From CBDUXT01 sp965371245 (GTDB lineage Bacteria; Planctomycetota; Phycisphaerae; UBA1845), in contig CBDUXT010000021.1 of the NCBI GenBank assembly GCA_965371245.1, positions 3,918 through 67,917 on the forward strand: a stretch of 64,000 nucleotides of DNA, read 5' to 3'. Both the position numbers and the translations under genes were made by a program. The stretch's first letter is position 1, and each line of letters starts with the position of its first letter. The notes under the pieces were generated by a model. That model was not told the origin of the DNA. It saw only the letters and a program-made list of their open reading frames with translations, and did not search any database. Shown here piece after piece: positions 42,583 to 51,816 of the stretch.

Positions 42583-43377
42583 TTATTCTGTATCAGTTCG
42601 GGGTAGTTCAAACGTGGCGCCGGCCTGATGCATTCGCATGCCGACGACCCGCCTCGACGCATCGCGGTCAAAGGACAGGGCAATGTCGTGCGTGAGGGCG
42701 AAGTACGATTTTCCCTGCTCGTTCGGATCCTTCAGCTCAAACACGTTTTGACCTGGGACATCGACGGCCATTTTGTCGTCTCGCATGACCACCCTGAACT
42801 TGACGTCGCTGAATGGTCCGAAGTTCGCGAGATAGCTGCCGATGTACGGTTTGTACTGGTCGGGAACCTCGGCGGCCGGCTCAGCTGCAAACTGTTCGCG
42901 GAGCTGCCCAGCACTCTTCATCGCCCGCTCGACGCATTCGGCGGTGAACGTGTCGAGAACTGAAGCGGCCTCGTCCGCGCGCCCTGCCCGTTTGAGCGCG
43001 CCGGCTTCTTCGAGGACGCTCGGTAGCATGGCGGCGAACTCCATTTCCAACTCGTCGAACGCGTCGCGGACCACCGGACCGCGGTTCTTTCGGGCAGCCG
43101 CCGTCAAGTTGCTCAGGTCGCGAAACTGCCACCAGTAAGACTCGGGCGCAAAGGAATCCGGCGTCACCTTGCTCGGCGGCTCGAGGTTGCGTCCGTGCGT
43201 GCCCGCCCTGGATACCGCATCGGGAAGTCGACTGCTATGAACAAAGAAGGGCCCGTAGCAACTGCTACTTGGGACGGCCGGGCTCCACCACAGCACGGGC
43301 AGTCGCCCGTCACCTTTGGGCAAGACGGCTACACACGAGCTGGCGGTTATGGGAAGATCAATGCTCCGTGAGGTCGA
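42583..43377 (-). pseudogene. 5'-truncated C69-family dipeptidase, cut by repeat R2
   Basis: The remaining roughly 260 residues read SSCVAVLPKGDGRLPVLWWS, CYGPFFVHSSRLPDAVSRAG and PESYWWQFRDLSNLTAA, then a helical region and a beta-rich tail ending ATFELPRTDTE. This is the C-terminal half of peptidase C69 (PepD-like) proteins. The catalytic N-terminal Cys half is missing. Coherent sequence stops at 43377, the base where repeat R2 copy 2 begins, so the repeat or a linked rearrangement broke the gene. Confidence 0.65.
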
Positions 43378-43563
43378 GCGATCGCGGGTTGCGATCGAAG
43401 CGACACGCGATCGGGTTGCCAGGCGGAACCCGACGACGCGATAGATCAGCCCGCTTTCGCCTGCCGGGGCCACTATCTACGGGCGACACGGCACGTCAAC
43501 CCTGAGCATGCCTGGAGGCATGATGCCCCAGGGGTCCGCAGGCTAGCGCCTGCGGCTCTGACG
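43378..43563 (+). repeat. 186-bp structured repeat R2, copy 2
   Basis: It is 96% identical to 39980-40165 with no length difference. Here the terminal hairpin CCGCAGGC-TAGC-GCCTGCGG is perfect, where copy 1 has two substitutions. Its left end marks the break in the C69 dipeptidase gene. About 40 bp further right lies a related hairpin, CCGCGCGGGC-TACA-GCGCGCGG (about 43597-43620). Confidence 0.8.
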
Positions 43564-43651
43564 GGGGCCACCCGCCTTTTGTGATGCATCCAGCGCCGAG
43601 AGTCCGCGCGGGCTACAGCGCGCGGCTCGGAAGGATGAGACGGGAAATGCC

Positions 43652-44254
43652 CTAGAGGTAGCCGAGGTTCTGAAGCCGCTGGCGGATCAGGGCCTCTTCC
43701 TCGGGCGTGTAGGCCGCGGACTCGGCTCGCTGGATTCGCCCGAGGACCTCGAGCGTTGTCAGCGTCTGGCTGACCGCCTGTTCGACGCTGAGTTGGTCGG
43801 TGTTGAGCAGCACCTCGGGCTTGATCGGCTCTTCATAGGGTGCGTTGGCGCCGGCCACGTGTTGAATCTCGCCGCGCTCGGCCTTGGCGAACAGCTCGGC
43901 CGCCCCGCGCTGCAAGAGAACCTCCATGGGGCATCGGCAGTAGACCTCGACAAAGTCGCCGACCTCGGCGCGCAGGCGATCGCGTACGTCGCGGTAGGGT
44001 GAGACGGCCGTCACGATCACCGTCACCCCGTTGCGTGCCAACATCTTGCACTCATAGCCAAGGCGGAGGAGGTTGGTCTCGATCTCCTCTCGAGTGAAAC
44101 CCAGATTGCGGTTCAACTGTTCGCGGATACGTCCGGAATCCAGAACCTCGACCTTGAGCCCGCGTGCCTTGAGGGCATCGCCCAAGGCTTGACCCACCGA
44201 GGACTTGCCCGAACCCGACATGCCGGTAAACCAGATTGTGAACCCGTCGCTCAT
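43652..44254 (-). CDS. cysC: Adenylylsulfate (APS) kinase
   Basis: This 200-residue kinase makes PAPS from APS and ATP. The P-loop is GMSGSGKSS near 10-18. The APS-site segments VEVLDSGRIREQLNRNLGFT, ETNLLRLGYECKMLARNGV and VSPYRDVRDRLRAEV are present. The usual DGD is DSG here, as in some APS-kinase subgroups. The start at 44254 lies 4 bp after the transporter stop, so the two are co-transcribed. No cysDN is nearby. Confidence 0.9.
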   Translation of the reverse strand: MSDGFTIWFTGMSGSGKSSVGQALGDALKARGLKVEVLDSGRIREQLNRNLGFTREEIETNLLRLGYECKMLARNGVTVIVTAVSPYRDVRDRLRAEVGDFVEVYCRCPMEVLLQRGAAELFAKAERGEIQHVAGANAPYEEPIKPEVLLNTDQLSVEQAVSQTLTTLEVLGRIQRAESAAYTPEEEALIRQRLQNLGYL

Positions 44255-44258
44255 GGTG

Positions 44259-45683
44259 CTACCAGGCGTTGACATCCAGGACCATACCCCACCAGAACAC
44301 GATGATAACAAAGAGAACGCAAACGGCCGACACGGTCATCGGCCAGCCCACCCGGATCACCTCTCTGATGCCGTAGTGCCCGGCCGAGAAGCTGATGGCG
44401 CTGGGCGGCGAGCTGACCGGAAGCAGGAACGCCAGACCCGCGGTGACCGTGACCGTAAGCGTCATCAGGACCGGGCCGATGCCGGTCATGTCTCCCAGTG
44501 AGTACCCAATGGGTAACAGGATGGCGACGGCGGCGGCGTTGCTGATGCCCTCGGTCATCAGGATGGTCATGCCCACCATGAGCATGAGCACGAGCAGCGG
44601 GGGCGTACCCGGCGCGACCACCTGCCCGGCCAGCCAGGTCATCGCCTGCGTCTCGGTGAGCGCCGTTCCCAGGGCGACCGCGCCGCCGTACATGATGAGC
44701 ACACCCCAGTTGACGTAACCCTGGACGGTCGGCCACTCGACGATGCGGAGGAAGAACAAACCGACGGCCGCGAGTATGGCGATGACCGCCAGCCCCAGCG
44801 TGTTGCCCAGAAAAACCCACGCGAGGATCGTGGCGACCGCAAGTATCGCCAGGCGGCGCTCGCGCGACGACATAGGGCCCAGGTGGCGGACGCGTTCGTC
44901 CAGCATGCGCGTGGCCGGGGTGATGTCCGTCAGGTCGTTGGGGATGCGACGGCGCAGCACGATCAGGGCCACCAGTGTCATGACGATGACAACCGGCAGC
45001 GCGGCCAGCATCCAACCCAGAAAGCTGATACGGATTTCGGGGTGAGCCTCGTAGAGCAGACAAAGAGCCAGCGGCGCTCGCGCCCCGCCCAAGAGTGTGC
45101 CGCACGATCCGATGATCGCCCCCCAGGCAAGGCCCAGGAAGAGTTTCTTGGCGTACGCGCTGCCTCGCTTCAGCTCCAGGGCATCGACGATCTCCGTCAC
45201 GATGGGGTAGAGCATGGCCGCGACACCGTGGGCGGGCATCCACAACGAAAGGAAGGCGGCCGACAGCGCGACCCCGTTGACCAACCGCTCCGGGGTTCGG
45301 TCGAACCGCTGTAGTGCCATAAGGGTGACACGTTTGGAGAGCCCGGTGGAGATCATCGCCCCGGCCAACAGAAACACGCCCATCAGAAAAAAGACCGCGC
45401 TGTTGCCGAACAGAGACAGAGCGCGATCCTCGGGCAGGACTCCAAGGAGCGGAAGCAGCGCGATCGCCAGCAGGCCGGTGGCGGCCGGTGGAATCAGGTT
45501 CGTCAGCCAGAGCGAAAGGCAAACGAGGAAAATGGCGACACAGCGCTGCGGGGCGGCAAGCGGCATGCCGGCGGGCAGCGTCTCGGGGCGAATAAACGGC
45601 TCGCCGGTGGATAGCCACGCAGCCGCCGCGCCGGACGCCAGCACCACGCCGAACTTGATCGCCAACCGGGTCTGCCTGCTCAA
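44259..45683 (-). CDS. SLC13/DASS-family anion:sodium symporter
   Basis: The 474-residue protein has about 12 membrane helices and two re-entrant motifs of the divalent anion:Na+ symporter family. These are seen as MPAHGVAAMLYPIVTEIVDA and LPVSSPPSAISFSAGHYGI (SNT/SPP-type loops). Substrates in the family include sulfate, succinate and citrate. Pairing with cysC points to sulfate. The start is TTG at 45683 behind a GGGGG run. Confidence 0.87.
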   Translation of the reverse strand: MSRQTRLAIKFGVVLASGAAAAWLSTGEPFIRPETLPAGMPLAAPQRCVAIFLVCLSLWLTNLIPPAATGLLAIALLPLLGVLPEDRALSLFGNSAVFFLMGVFLLAGAMISTGLSKRVTLMALQRFDRTPERLVNGVALSAAFLSLWMPAHGVAAMLYPIVTEIVDALELKRGSAYAKKLFLGLAWGAIIGSCGTLLGGARAPLALCLLYEAHPEIRISFLGWMLAALPVVIVMTLVALIVLRRRIPNDLTDITPATRMLDERVRHLGPMSSRERRLAILAVATILAWVFLGNTLGLAVIAILAAVGLFFLRIVEWPTVQGYVNWGVLIMYGGAVALGTALTETQAMTWLAGQVVAPGTPPLLVLMLMVGMTILMTEGISNAAAVAILLPIGYSLGDMTGIGPVLMTLTVTVTAGLAFLLPVSSPPSAISFSAGHYGIREVIRVGWPMTVSAVCVLFVIIVFWWGMVLDVNAW

Positions 45684-45836
45684 TACGACCCCCTATCGCC
45701 TGCGGGACGAGTCTACGCCGAGGTCCGGCGTGGGTGAACCCACCCCGTCGGAACCACTGGTGACGTAGCTAACTCATTGTCGGTTGGTAGACAAAGGATC
45801 GTTGAGAAGGGCGGAACCGGGCGCCGATATTGGTAG

Positions 45837-46412
45837 TCAGTAGGTCAGAATGGAGTGTACCGGGTAGTCGGACAGCTTCTCACGGCCGCTGAGGGACCCC
45901 AGTTCGATCAAGACCGCGATCCCAACGATCTCGCCGCCCAGCGACGACACCAGCCGGCAGCAGGCCGCCATCGTCCCACCCGTGGCCAGCAGGTCGTCCA
46001 CGAGAAGAACTCGCTGTCCGGGCTTGATGGCATCGCGGTGGATTTCGAGGCTGTCGGTGCCGTATTCGAGGTCATATTCCTCGGACGCGGTCTCCGCGGG
46101 CAGGTGACCCGGCTTCCGGACCGGCACGAAGCCGGCCGACATGTTCCTGGCCACGGCCGTCCCGAAGATAAACCCGCGTGACTCGGCCCCAACGACCAAA
46201 TCCACGTCAATGCCACGAAATGGTTGTGTCAGGTACTCAACCGCGAGTGACAGCCCAGCCGGGCTCGCCAGAAGCGGCGTGATGTCTTTGAACAGGACGC
46301 CCGGCTTGGGAAAGTCCGGCACGTCGCGGATCAACTCGCGCAGCTTGGTGATTCGGATTCGGTCGTCGTGATCCATGATCGCACCCGCCTCCACTGTCTG
46401 GGAGCCAAGCAT
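45837..46412 (-). CDS. apt: Adenine phosphoribosyltransferase
   Basis: This 191-residue purine-salvage enzyme makes AMP from adenine and PRPP. DFPKPGVLFKDITPLLASP and ESRGFIFGTAVARNMSAGFV are APT signatures. VLLVDDLLATGGTMAACCRL is the PRPP-binding motif. The start at 46412 is preceded by AGAAGGAGGTGGCT, the strongest SD in this part; the frame runs another 108 codons upstream but is Arg-rich and non-conserved. It is divergent from hppA. Confidence 0.95.
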   Translation of the reverse strand: MLGSQTVEAGAIMDHDDRIRITKLRELIRDVPDFPKPGVLFKDITPLLASPAGLSLAVEYLTQPFRGIDVDLVVGAESRGFIFGTAVARNMSAGFVPVRKPGHLPAETASEEYDLEYGTDSLEIHRDAIKPGQRVLLVDDLLATGGTMAACCRLVSSLGGEIVGIAVLIELGSLSGREKLSDYPVHSILTY

Positions 46413-46901
46413 AGCCACCTCCTTCTGTTTGGCGACGCCGCTTCGGCGACCTCGCCCACCGGCCGATAAGCTCAATGATGGGGTCCGTCGCCGGCTTCGC
46501 GACGAGCCCTCAGCCCATGAAGCCACCGGCAGGATGTCGGGGCCGCAGCGTGTGCCGCTCACCCCGTCGGGAGCAGGGCAAACCCTAGCCGTTCGCTCGG
46601 ACGCTGTCCAACACCGCAGGCACCGGACGCGCGAGCGCCGCCGGTGACAAGGCGGGTCAGCGAGAGGACGCGGCTTGGCCGGCGTTAGGACGGGCATTGG
46701 TTTGGCAGCGCTGGGCAGTTTTGCTATAGTCCGCACCGATCCGTCCCGTGCGGTCGGCGCGGCCGACGTGGACGGCGCGACAAGTTCCTAATTGGCAAGT
46801 AGTTACGGTCAGTTCCTGCCCGGACACCGGGTAGGCTCGCCGTGAATAGCTCTCGCCGGGCGGCCCGCCCTTCGGCCCGCCGGCCTCTGAGGAGAAACTC
46901 C
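46413..46901. other. Divergent apt-hppA regulatory gap
   Basis: The 490-bp space holds the hppA promoter and its leader. The half near apt (46413-46690) shows no gene. The leader half has nested GC stems (CCCGG-ACA-CCGGG near 46826 and GGGCGGCCCGCCC near 46857). Confidence 0.5.
46702..46730 (+). promoter_or_regulatory. Sigma-70 promoter for hppA
   Basis: TTGGCA (46702-46707) and TATAGT (46725-46730) are separated by exactly 17 bp, each matching consensus at five of six positions. Transcription would start near 46737, giving a GC-structured leader of about 166 bases before the TTG start codon. Confidence 0.7.
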
Positions 46902-46902
46902 G

Positions 46903-49599
46903 TTGAACGCAAGACGTTTGATGTTGATGCTCGTGTTCGTGTCGGTGTTCTGTCTCCCGTTTCTGGCTTCGGGCACCGCCCTGGCACAGGATCCCGCGGA
47001 GACTACGGTCGCAGTGCCTACCGACGTCGATCCCTCAATCCCGTGGCTGTGGTTCGTGGCGCCGATTTGCGGCATCTTCGCGCTGTTCATGGCGCGCAAG
47101 TACTACCAGGAGGTCATCGACGCCGACGAGGGCGACGAGGACATGATCAAGATCGCGGGCTACGTCCGCGAGGGCGCGATGGCGTATCTGTTTCGCCAGT
47201 ACAAGGTTGTTTTCTTCGTGTTTGTTGCTCTGTGCGGCCTGTTGAATGTGATGGCGTGGAAGCTGCATGTACAGCACTGGCTGGTCCCCTGGGCGTTTCT
47301 AACCGGTGGTTTCTTCAGCGGCCTATGCGGTTACTTCGGCATGCGGACCGCGACCATCGCCGCTCATCGAACCACGGCCGGCGCACGTAAGAGTCTCAAC
47401 GAAGGGCTCCGCGTCGCGTTCCGCGCCGGTGCCGTCATGGGCATGGTCGTGGTCGGCTTCGCCGTCATCGACATCACGGTCTGGTTCGCCGTATTGAAAT
47501 GGTTCACGGATATGTCACTCACGGAAATCACCGTGGTGATGTTGACGTTCGGGATGGGTGCCAGCACGCAGGCATTGTTCGCCCGAGTCGGAGGCGGCAT
47601 CTACACCAAGGCCGCGGACGTCGGCGCCGACCTTGTTGGCAAAGTCGAGGCGGACATCCCTGAGGACGATCCCCGGAACCCGGCCGCCATCGCCGACAAC
47701 GTCGGCGACAACGTCGGGGACGTCGCCGGTATGGGCGCCGACCTTTACGAGTCCTACGCCGGGTCGATTCTCGCCACGGCCGCCCTCGGCGTAGCCGCTG
47801 CCCACGCGCTGGGCAATACCAACATCGGCGACGACGCCATCAGATTCCTCGCCGTTCCGATGGTCATCGCGGGGTTGGGCATCATCGCCAGCGTCTTCGC
47901 CGGCATCAATCTGGTGAAGACCGAAGAGGGCGCCAGCATGGCCCAACTCATGAGCGCCCTGAACAAGGGGCTGGTGGTTTCCAGCTTGGTCATCATTGCT
48001 GCGACTTATGTCATTTGCAAAATGCTGCTGGGCGATGTTGCCGGCGTCTCTTGGTCGGGCGTGGCGACGTCGGTTACTGTCGGTTTGGTGGCCGGCTGGT
48101 TGATCGGTCAGTTCACCGAGTACTACACCAGCTACGACTACGGCCCGACGAAACGAATCTCCGAACAGGCACTCACCGGTCCGGCCACCGTCATCATCTC
48201 GGGCATCGCCGAAGGCATGAAGAGCACCTGGGCCTCGCTGGCGATCATCATCGTAGCGATCATGGCCTCGTTCTCCTTTGCCGGTGGTCAAAACGAGTTC
48301 ATGCTCGGTCTCTACGGGGTCGGGCTGGCGGCCGTCGGCATGCTGGCGACGCTCGGTTTCACGCTGGCAACCGACGCCTACGGCCCCATCGCCGACAACG
48401 CGGGGGGCAACGCCGAGATGACCGGGCAGGCGCCCGAAGTCCGCGAGCGAACGGACGCCTTGGATTCCCTGGGTAACACGACGGCCGCCACGGGCAAGGG
48501 CTTCGCCATCGGCTCCGCGGCGCTCACCGCGTTGGCATTGATGGCCGCCTATGTCGAGGAGGTGCGCATCGGACAGGTCCGTGAGGCCGTGTCCTACGTC
48601 CAGTCCGTCGATGACCAGGCGAAAGACAATGCCGACGCGGGCGTGGGTACGGTTCACTACATGGGCTATGGCAAGTTCGCCGAGAAGGTCACGTCCGGCA
48701 CGAGCGAAAGCAACTATGACGGATATATGCTTCTGAGCCGACGGGCGAAGACGGCGCTCGATGAGCGGTGGGATGGCGACGAGAACGCCATCACGTTGAC
48801 CGGGCTTTCCATGGCAGAGCGCGACACGAGTTTCGTCCGCAAGACCATGTGGACCGATGGCGAGGGCAAAGCCCACGAAATTCAAGTCGTCGGCACGCGC
48901 AAGGCTTCCCTTCAGCAGTTCATGGACTTCTACAACGTCACGTTGATGAACCCGAAGGTGCTCTGCGGAATGTTCTCCGGCGTGCTGCTGGCTTTCCTGT
49001 TCTGCGCCTTGACCATGAGCGCCGTGGGTCGGGCGGCCTACGCGATGATGCTTGAGTGCCGCGACCAATTCAAGAAGATCGGCGCGTATCTCATGGCCGA
49101 AAAAGGCATGTCGGCCGAAGAAGCCGCCAACAGCGACAACTGGCCGCGCGAGCAGGTTATTTACAACGGCGAGAAGCTTCCCGACTACGCCCGCTGCGTC
49201 GATATCTCCACGCTCGGCGCACAGAAGGAAATGATCTTTCCTTCGCTCTTGGCCCTCGTCATCCCCGTGGTGGTTGGCCTGGTGTTTGGTGTTCCGGGTG
49301 TGATGGGGATGCTTGCAGGCGGTCTGACCAGCGGCTTCGCCGTTGCGATCTTCATGGCCAACGCCGGCGGCGCGTGGGACAACGCCAAGAAGTACATCGA
49401 GAAAGGGCACCACGGCGGCAAAGGTAGCGATGCGCACAAGGCCAGCATTGTCGGGGACACCGTGGGCGACCCCTTCAAGGACACGTCGGGGCCGAGCCTC
49501 AACATCCTCATCAAGCTGATGAGCATGGTGAGCGTGGTCTTCGCGGGTCTGGTGGTCAAGTACGCCCCCGAGATCAGCCGGATGCTGGGTCTCGGCTAG
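46903..49599 (+). CDS. hppA: Membrane-bound ion-translocating pyrophosphatase with large insert
   Basis: This 898-residue pump couples pyrophosphate hydrolysis to H+ or Na+ transport. An apparent signal peptide (MLVFVSVFCLPFLASGTALA) precedes TM1. Catalytic signatures are DVGADLVGKVE (from 239), ADNVGDNVGDVAGMGADLYE, DAYGPIADNAGGNAEM and DTVGDPFKDTSGPSLNIL. GNTTAATGKG has Ala528, the mark of the potassium-dependent class. Residues about 550-682 form an extra loop on the outer side, where relatives have some 20 residues. The start is TTG with GGAG 9 bp upstream. Confidence 0.96.
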   Translation: MNARRLMLMLVFVSVFCLPFLASGTALAQDPAETTVAVPTDVDPSIPWLWFVAPICGIFALFMARKYYQEVIDADEGDEDMIKIAGYVREGAMAYLFRQYKVVFFVFVALCGLLNVMAWKLHVQHWLVPWAFLTGGFFSGLCGYFGMRTATIAAHRTTAGARKSLNEGLRVAFRAGAVMGMVVVGFAVIDITVWFAVLKWFTDMSLTEITVVMLTFGMGASTQALFARVGGGIYTKAADVGADLVGKVEADIPEDDPRNPAAIADNVGDNVGDVAGMGADLYESYAGSILATAALGVAAAHALGNTNIGDDAIRFLAVPMVIAGLGIIASVFAGINLVKTEEGASMAQLMSALNKGLVVSSLVIIAATYVICKMLLGDVAGVSWSGVATSVTVGLVAGWLIGQFTEYYTSYDYGPTKRISEQALTGPATVIISGIAEGMKSTWASLAIIIVAIMASFSFAGGQNEFMLGLYGVGLAAVGMLATLGFTLATDAYGPIADNAGGNAEMTGQAPEVRERTDALDSLGNTTAATGKGFAIGSAALTALALMAAYVEEVRIGQVREAVSYVQSVDDQAKDNADAGVGTVHYMGYGKFAEKVTSGTSESNYDGYMLLSRRAKTALDERWDGDENAITLTGLSMAERDTSFVRKTMWTDGEGKAHEIQVVGTRKASLQQFMDFYNVTLMNPKVLCGMFSGVLLAFLFCALTMSAVGRAAYAMMLECRDQFKKIGAYLMAEKGMSAEEAANSDNWPREQVIYNGEKLPDYARCVDISTLGAQKEMIFPSLLALVIPVVVGLVFGVPGVMGMLAGGLTSGFAVAIFMANAGGAWDNAKKYIEKGHHGGKGSDAHKASIVGDTVGDPFKDTSGPSLNILIKLMSMVSVVFAGLVVKYAPEISRMLGLG

Positions 49600-49663
49600 G
49601 CGACCCGTTGAACAAGTGCGGTACGGGCCCCCGGGTGTGGGGGTGCGTTCTCCTAGGTAGTAG

Positions 49664-49808
49664 GGGTCCGTGACACTTCCGGTGGGATGGGTACGCTTGG
49701 TCAGAGCCGCTTGGTCAGAGCCGCTGGCGCTAGCCTGCGGACAGCTGCGTCAACGTGTCACCGGGCTTGCGCCCGGTGCTCTGAAGACCATTCAGCACCG
49801 ATTCTGTA
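49664..49808 (+). repeat. Dispersed intergenic repeat R1, copy 2
   Basis: It starts with the same GGGTCCGTGACACTTC as copy 1 at 27580. It has a short internal duplication (GGTCAGAGCCGCT twice, near 49699-49725). A perfect hairpin CACCGGGC-TTGC-GCCCGGTG follows, and it ends with GCTCTGA. It sits between hppA and the thioredoxin-like gene. Confidence 0.65.
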
Positions 49809-49863
49809 ACGCCCCAGGCGGTACGCGCCGACGTACCGGCGCGCATCGCGAGGAGAGTTTGCC

Positions 49864-50523
49864 ATGGCGATCCATGCCTGTTGCGTCGCGCTGACCATAT
49901 GGCTTGGCTTTAGCTCCCTGCCCGCGCTGCCGGTTGTCGCCATACACCCGGGTGCGCCCGGTCCCCCGGTCGAGTCGATGGCGGCGACAGGCGATTCAAA
50001 GCAGGACGTGCCCCAGCCGTTGAAACCGGGTGACGAGCCGCCGGCGCTGTCCGTGGACTCGTGGATCAAAGGCGGGCCGATCACGCGGTTCGAAAAAGGG
50101 AACGTCTACATCGTGGAGTTCTGGGCAACGTGGTGCGAGCCGTGCCTTGAGGGCATTCCGCGGCTTTCCGAGCTTCAACGTCAATACCGAAGTCGTGGCC
50201 TGTTGGCGATCGGCGTCGCGTCCCATGAGTTCGCGGGCCGCAAAGCGCTTTCACGCTTCGTCGAGCAACGCGGCGAGCAGATCAGGTATGCCATCGCCCA
50301 CGACGGCGACCGCTCGATGGAGTTCGAGTGGCAGACGCGCGGCATTCCCAACCGCGGGTTCAAAATGCCCGAGGTGTTCGTCATAGACGCCAAAGGCAAG
50401 ATTGCCTGGGTCGGCCATCCCGACTCGGAAAAGGGAGAGAAGTTGGCCAAGATCATCGCCGACCTGCTGGGACCGCCCGACAAAGAGGAGCCGACCGACA
50501 CACGGAAACAGGGCAAGCCGTAG
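49864..50523 (+). CDS. TlpA/ResA-like exported thioredoxin-fold protein
   Basis: The 219-residue product has an N-terminal hydrophobic segment (about 8-28) for export or anchoring. A redoxin domain follows, with VYIVEFWATWCEPCLEGIPR, so the active site is WCEPC. The cis-Pro region reads RGIPNRGFKMPEVFVIDAKG. The tail is charged. It probably reduces or isomerises disulfides outside the cytoplasm. GAGGAGAG precedes the ATG. No cytochrome or partner gene lies beside it. Confidence 0.85.
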   Translation: MAIHACCVALTIWLGFSSLPALPVVAIHPGAPGPPVESMAATGDSKQDVPQPLKPGDEPPALSVDSWIKGGPITRFEKGNVYIVEFWATWCEPCLEGIPRLSELQRQYRSRGLLAIGVASHEFAGRKALSRFVEQRGEQIRYAIAHDGDRSMEFEWQTRGIPNRGFKMPEVFVIDAKGKIAWVGHPDSEKGEKLAKIIADLLGPPDKEEPTDTRKQGKP

Positions 50524-50684
50524 TACCACGTTCCAAAGAGAGTACGACGATACATCGCCCCTGAGCCGCGGGCTTTAGACCGCGGACCTCCGCGCAAGCT
50601 GAACCATGCGGCTCGGGTAGGGCATCGATTCAGATGTCACGCGGCTCCAGCCCACATCCTTCCGCGCCTTACCACCAACCGGCG
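50524..50684. repeat. 161-bp gap with a hairpin of the GCTCTGA family
   Basis: Between convergent genes, 50561-50588 holds CTGAGCCGCGG, GCTTTAGA and CCGCGGACC. This is the reverse orientation of the GGTCCG...CGGCTCTGA hairpins described elsewhere. It may serve as a two-way transcript end. Confidence 0.45.
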
Positions 50685-51629
50685 CTACGTCTTGATCCGT
50701 GATAGCAGGAAGGTGGCCGCAAAGCCGACGGCAAAGAGCGCTCCCCCGCCAACGTAGTCGCTCGCCACCGAGGCGGGGTCGAAGGGCCAGATACCCACGA
50801 CCGAGCCAAGCAGAAACCCAAGCAACATGCCCAGTGTGATCGCCTCGTGGCGCCGCAGCATCCACTTCATCAGATTGCTCAGCAAAACAAGGCTCAGCAG
50901 CGATCCGATTCCGACCGGGACGATGACACCCAGCGACGTCACCAGGTCGCCCTCCGTGCCCATCGAGGTCGCGTAGCGCTTGGCCAGATCGACGGCCGCT
51001 AGCGTGGTCTCGTACCGCCCCAGGATCAAGAGCATGTACGCGCCGGAGATGCCCGGCAGCACCATCGCGGACATAGCCATCGCACCGGCCACCACGTCGC
51101 GGGCGTAGTTCGATTCGATCACGAATTCGCCCGTGTCAACCCTGGAACGAATCGCTTCTTTGTCCGGCGGTTCCTGGTTGGTTACGGCGATCGTCAGAAT
51201 GATCCCGAACCCGACGAGCGCCCCCAACAAGACGCGCGGAGAGGGCCGCGCGATCAGCCGGATGAGCAGCGGCGCTCCGCCCAAGGTCATACCGATGAAC
51301 ACGGAGTACATGGCCATGCGATGATCCGTGACGGCTTCTCGAAATGTGCCGGCCATCGACACCAAGGACACGAGCGCGCCACCGGCGATGATCGCCAGGA
51401 ACGTAATGTTTCGACGTGTGAACTTCAGGCGGGTGACATCGGCGATCGAGGTGATGAACTCGTCGTACAGCCCCATCACCAGGATCATCGTCCCGCCCGA
51501 AACGCCGGGGACGAGCATGGCCAGCCCCATCAAGATGCCGCCCACGGCGGAGCGCGTTGCCGGTGGTCGATCGGCCTGGTTGGCAGCCAGGTGGGTTGTC
51601 GGCGATACCTGGCTGTCCGTCTTCGTCAC
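50685..51629 (-). CDS. DUF368 / PopT-type polyprenyl-phosphate transporter
   Basis: The 314-residue polytopic protein carries the two diagnostic DUF368 half-repeats, LAMLVPGVSGGTMILVMGLY (N-terminal half) and MVLPGISGAYMLLILGRYE (C-terminal half). DUF368 proteins have been shown to flip undecaprenyl phosphate back across the membrane (PopT). The start is GTG at 51629. An AsmA-like envelope gene ends 187 bp upstream on the same strand, which fits an envelope setting. Confidence 0.88.
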   Translation of the reverse strand: MTKTDSQVSPTTHLAANQADRPPATRSAVGGILMGLAMLVPGVSGGTMILVMGLYDEFITSIADVTRLKFTRRNITFLAIIAGGALVSLVSMAGTFREAVTDHRMAMYSVFIGMTLGGAPLLIRLIARPSPRVLLGALVGFGIILTIAVTNQEPPDKEAIRSRVDTGEFVIESNYARDVVAGAMAMSAMVLPGISGAYMLLILGRYETTLAAVDLAKRYATSMGTEGDLVTSLGVIVPVGIGSLLSLVLLSNLMKWMLRRHEAITLGMLLGFLLGSVVGIWPFDPASVASDYVGGGALFAVGFAATFLLSRIKT

Positions 51630-51816
51630 GTGGTTCTCTTGGAACCCATCCTGAGTGTGTGGTCACACCTCATTTTGTGGGTGCCTATCCACACCGTATT
51701 GTGTGCCACTGCTTTCAAGCAATGCCGATCGCGGCGCTCGTGGAACCCACTCACTGCTCAAGAGCAGTGGCGCACGGCAGATTCAGACGTCGCGGTGTAC
51801 TAGCCGCGGTTGCGCT

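Noticed and set aside
39980..43563. CRISPR array
   Set aside because: There are only two copies of the 186-bp unit, 3.2 kb apart, with no short regular spacers and no cas genes anywhere in the window.
43590..43640. Hairpins as intrinsic terminators (also 4249, 14590, 21560)
   Set aside because: Stems are strong, but none has a downstream T run; only 38002-38037 meets the full pattern.
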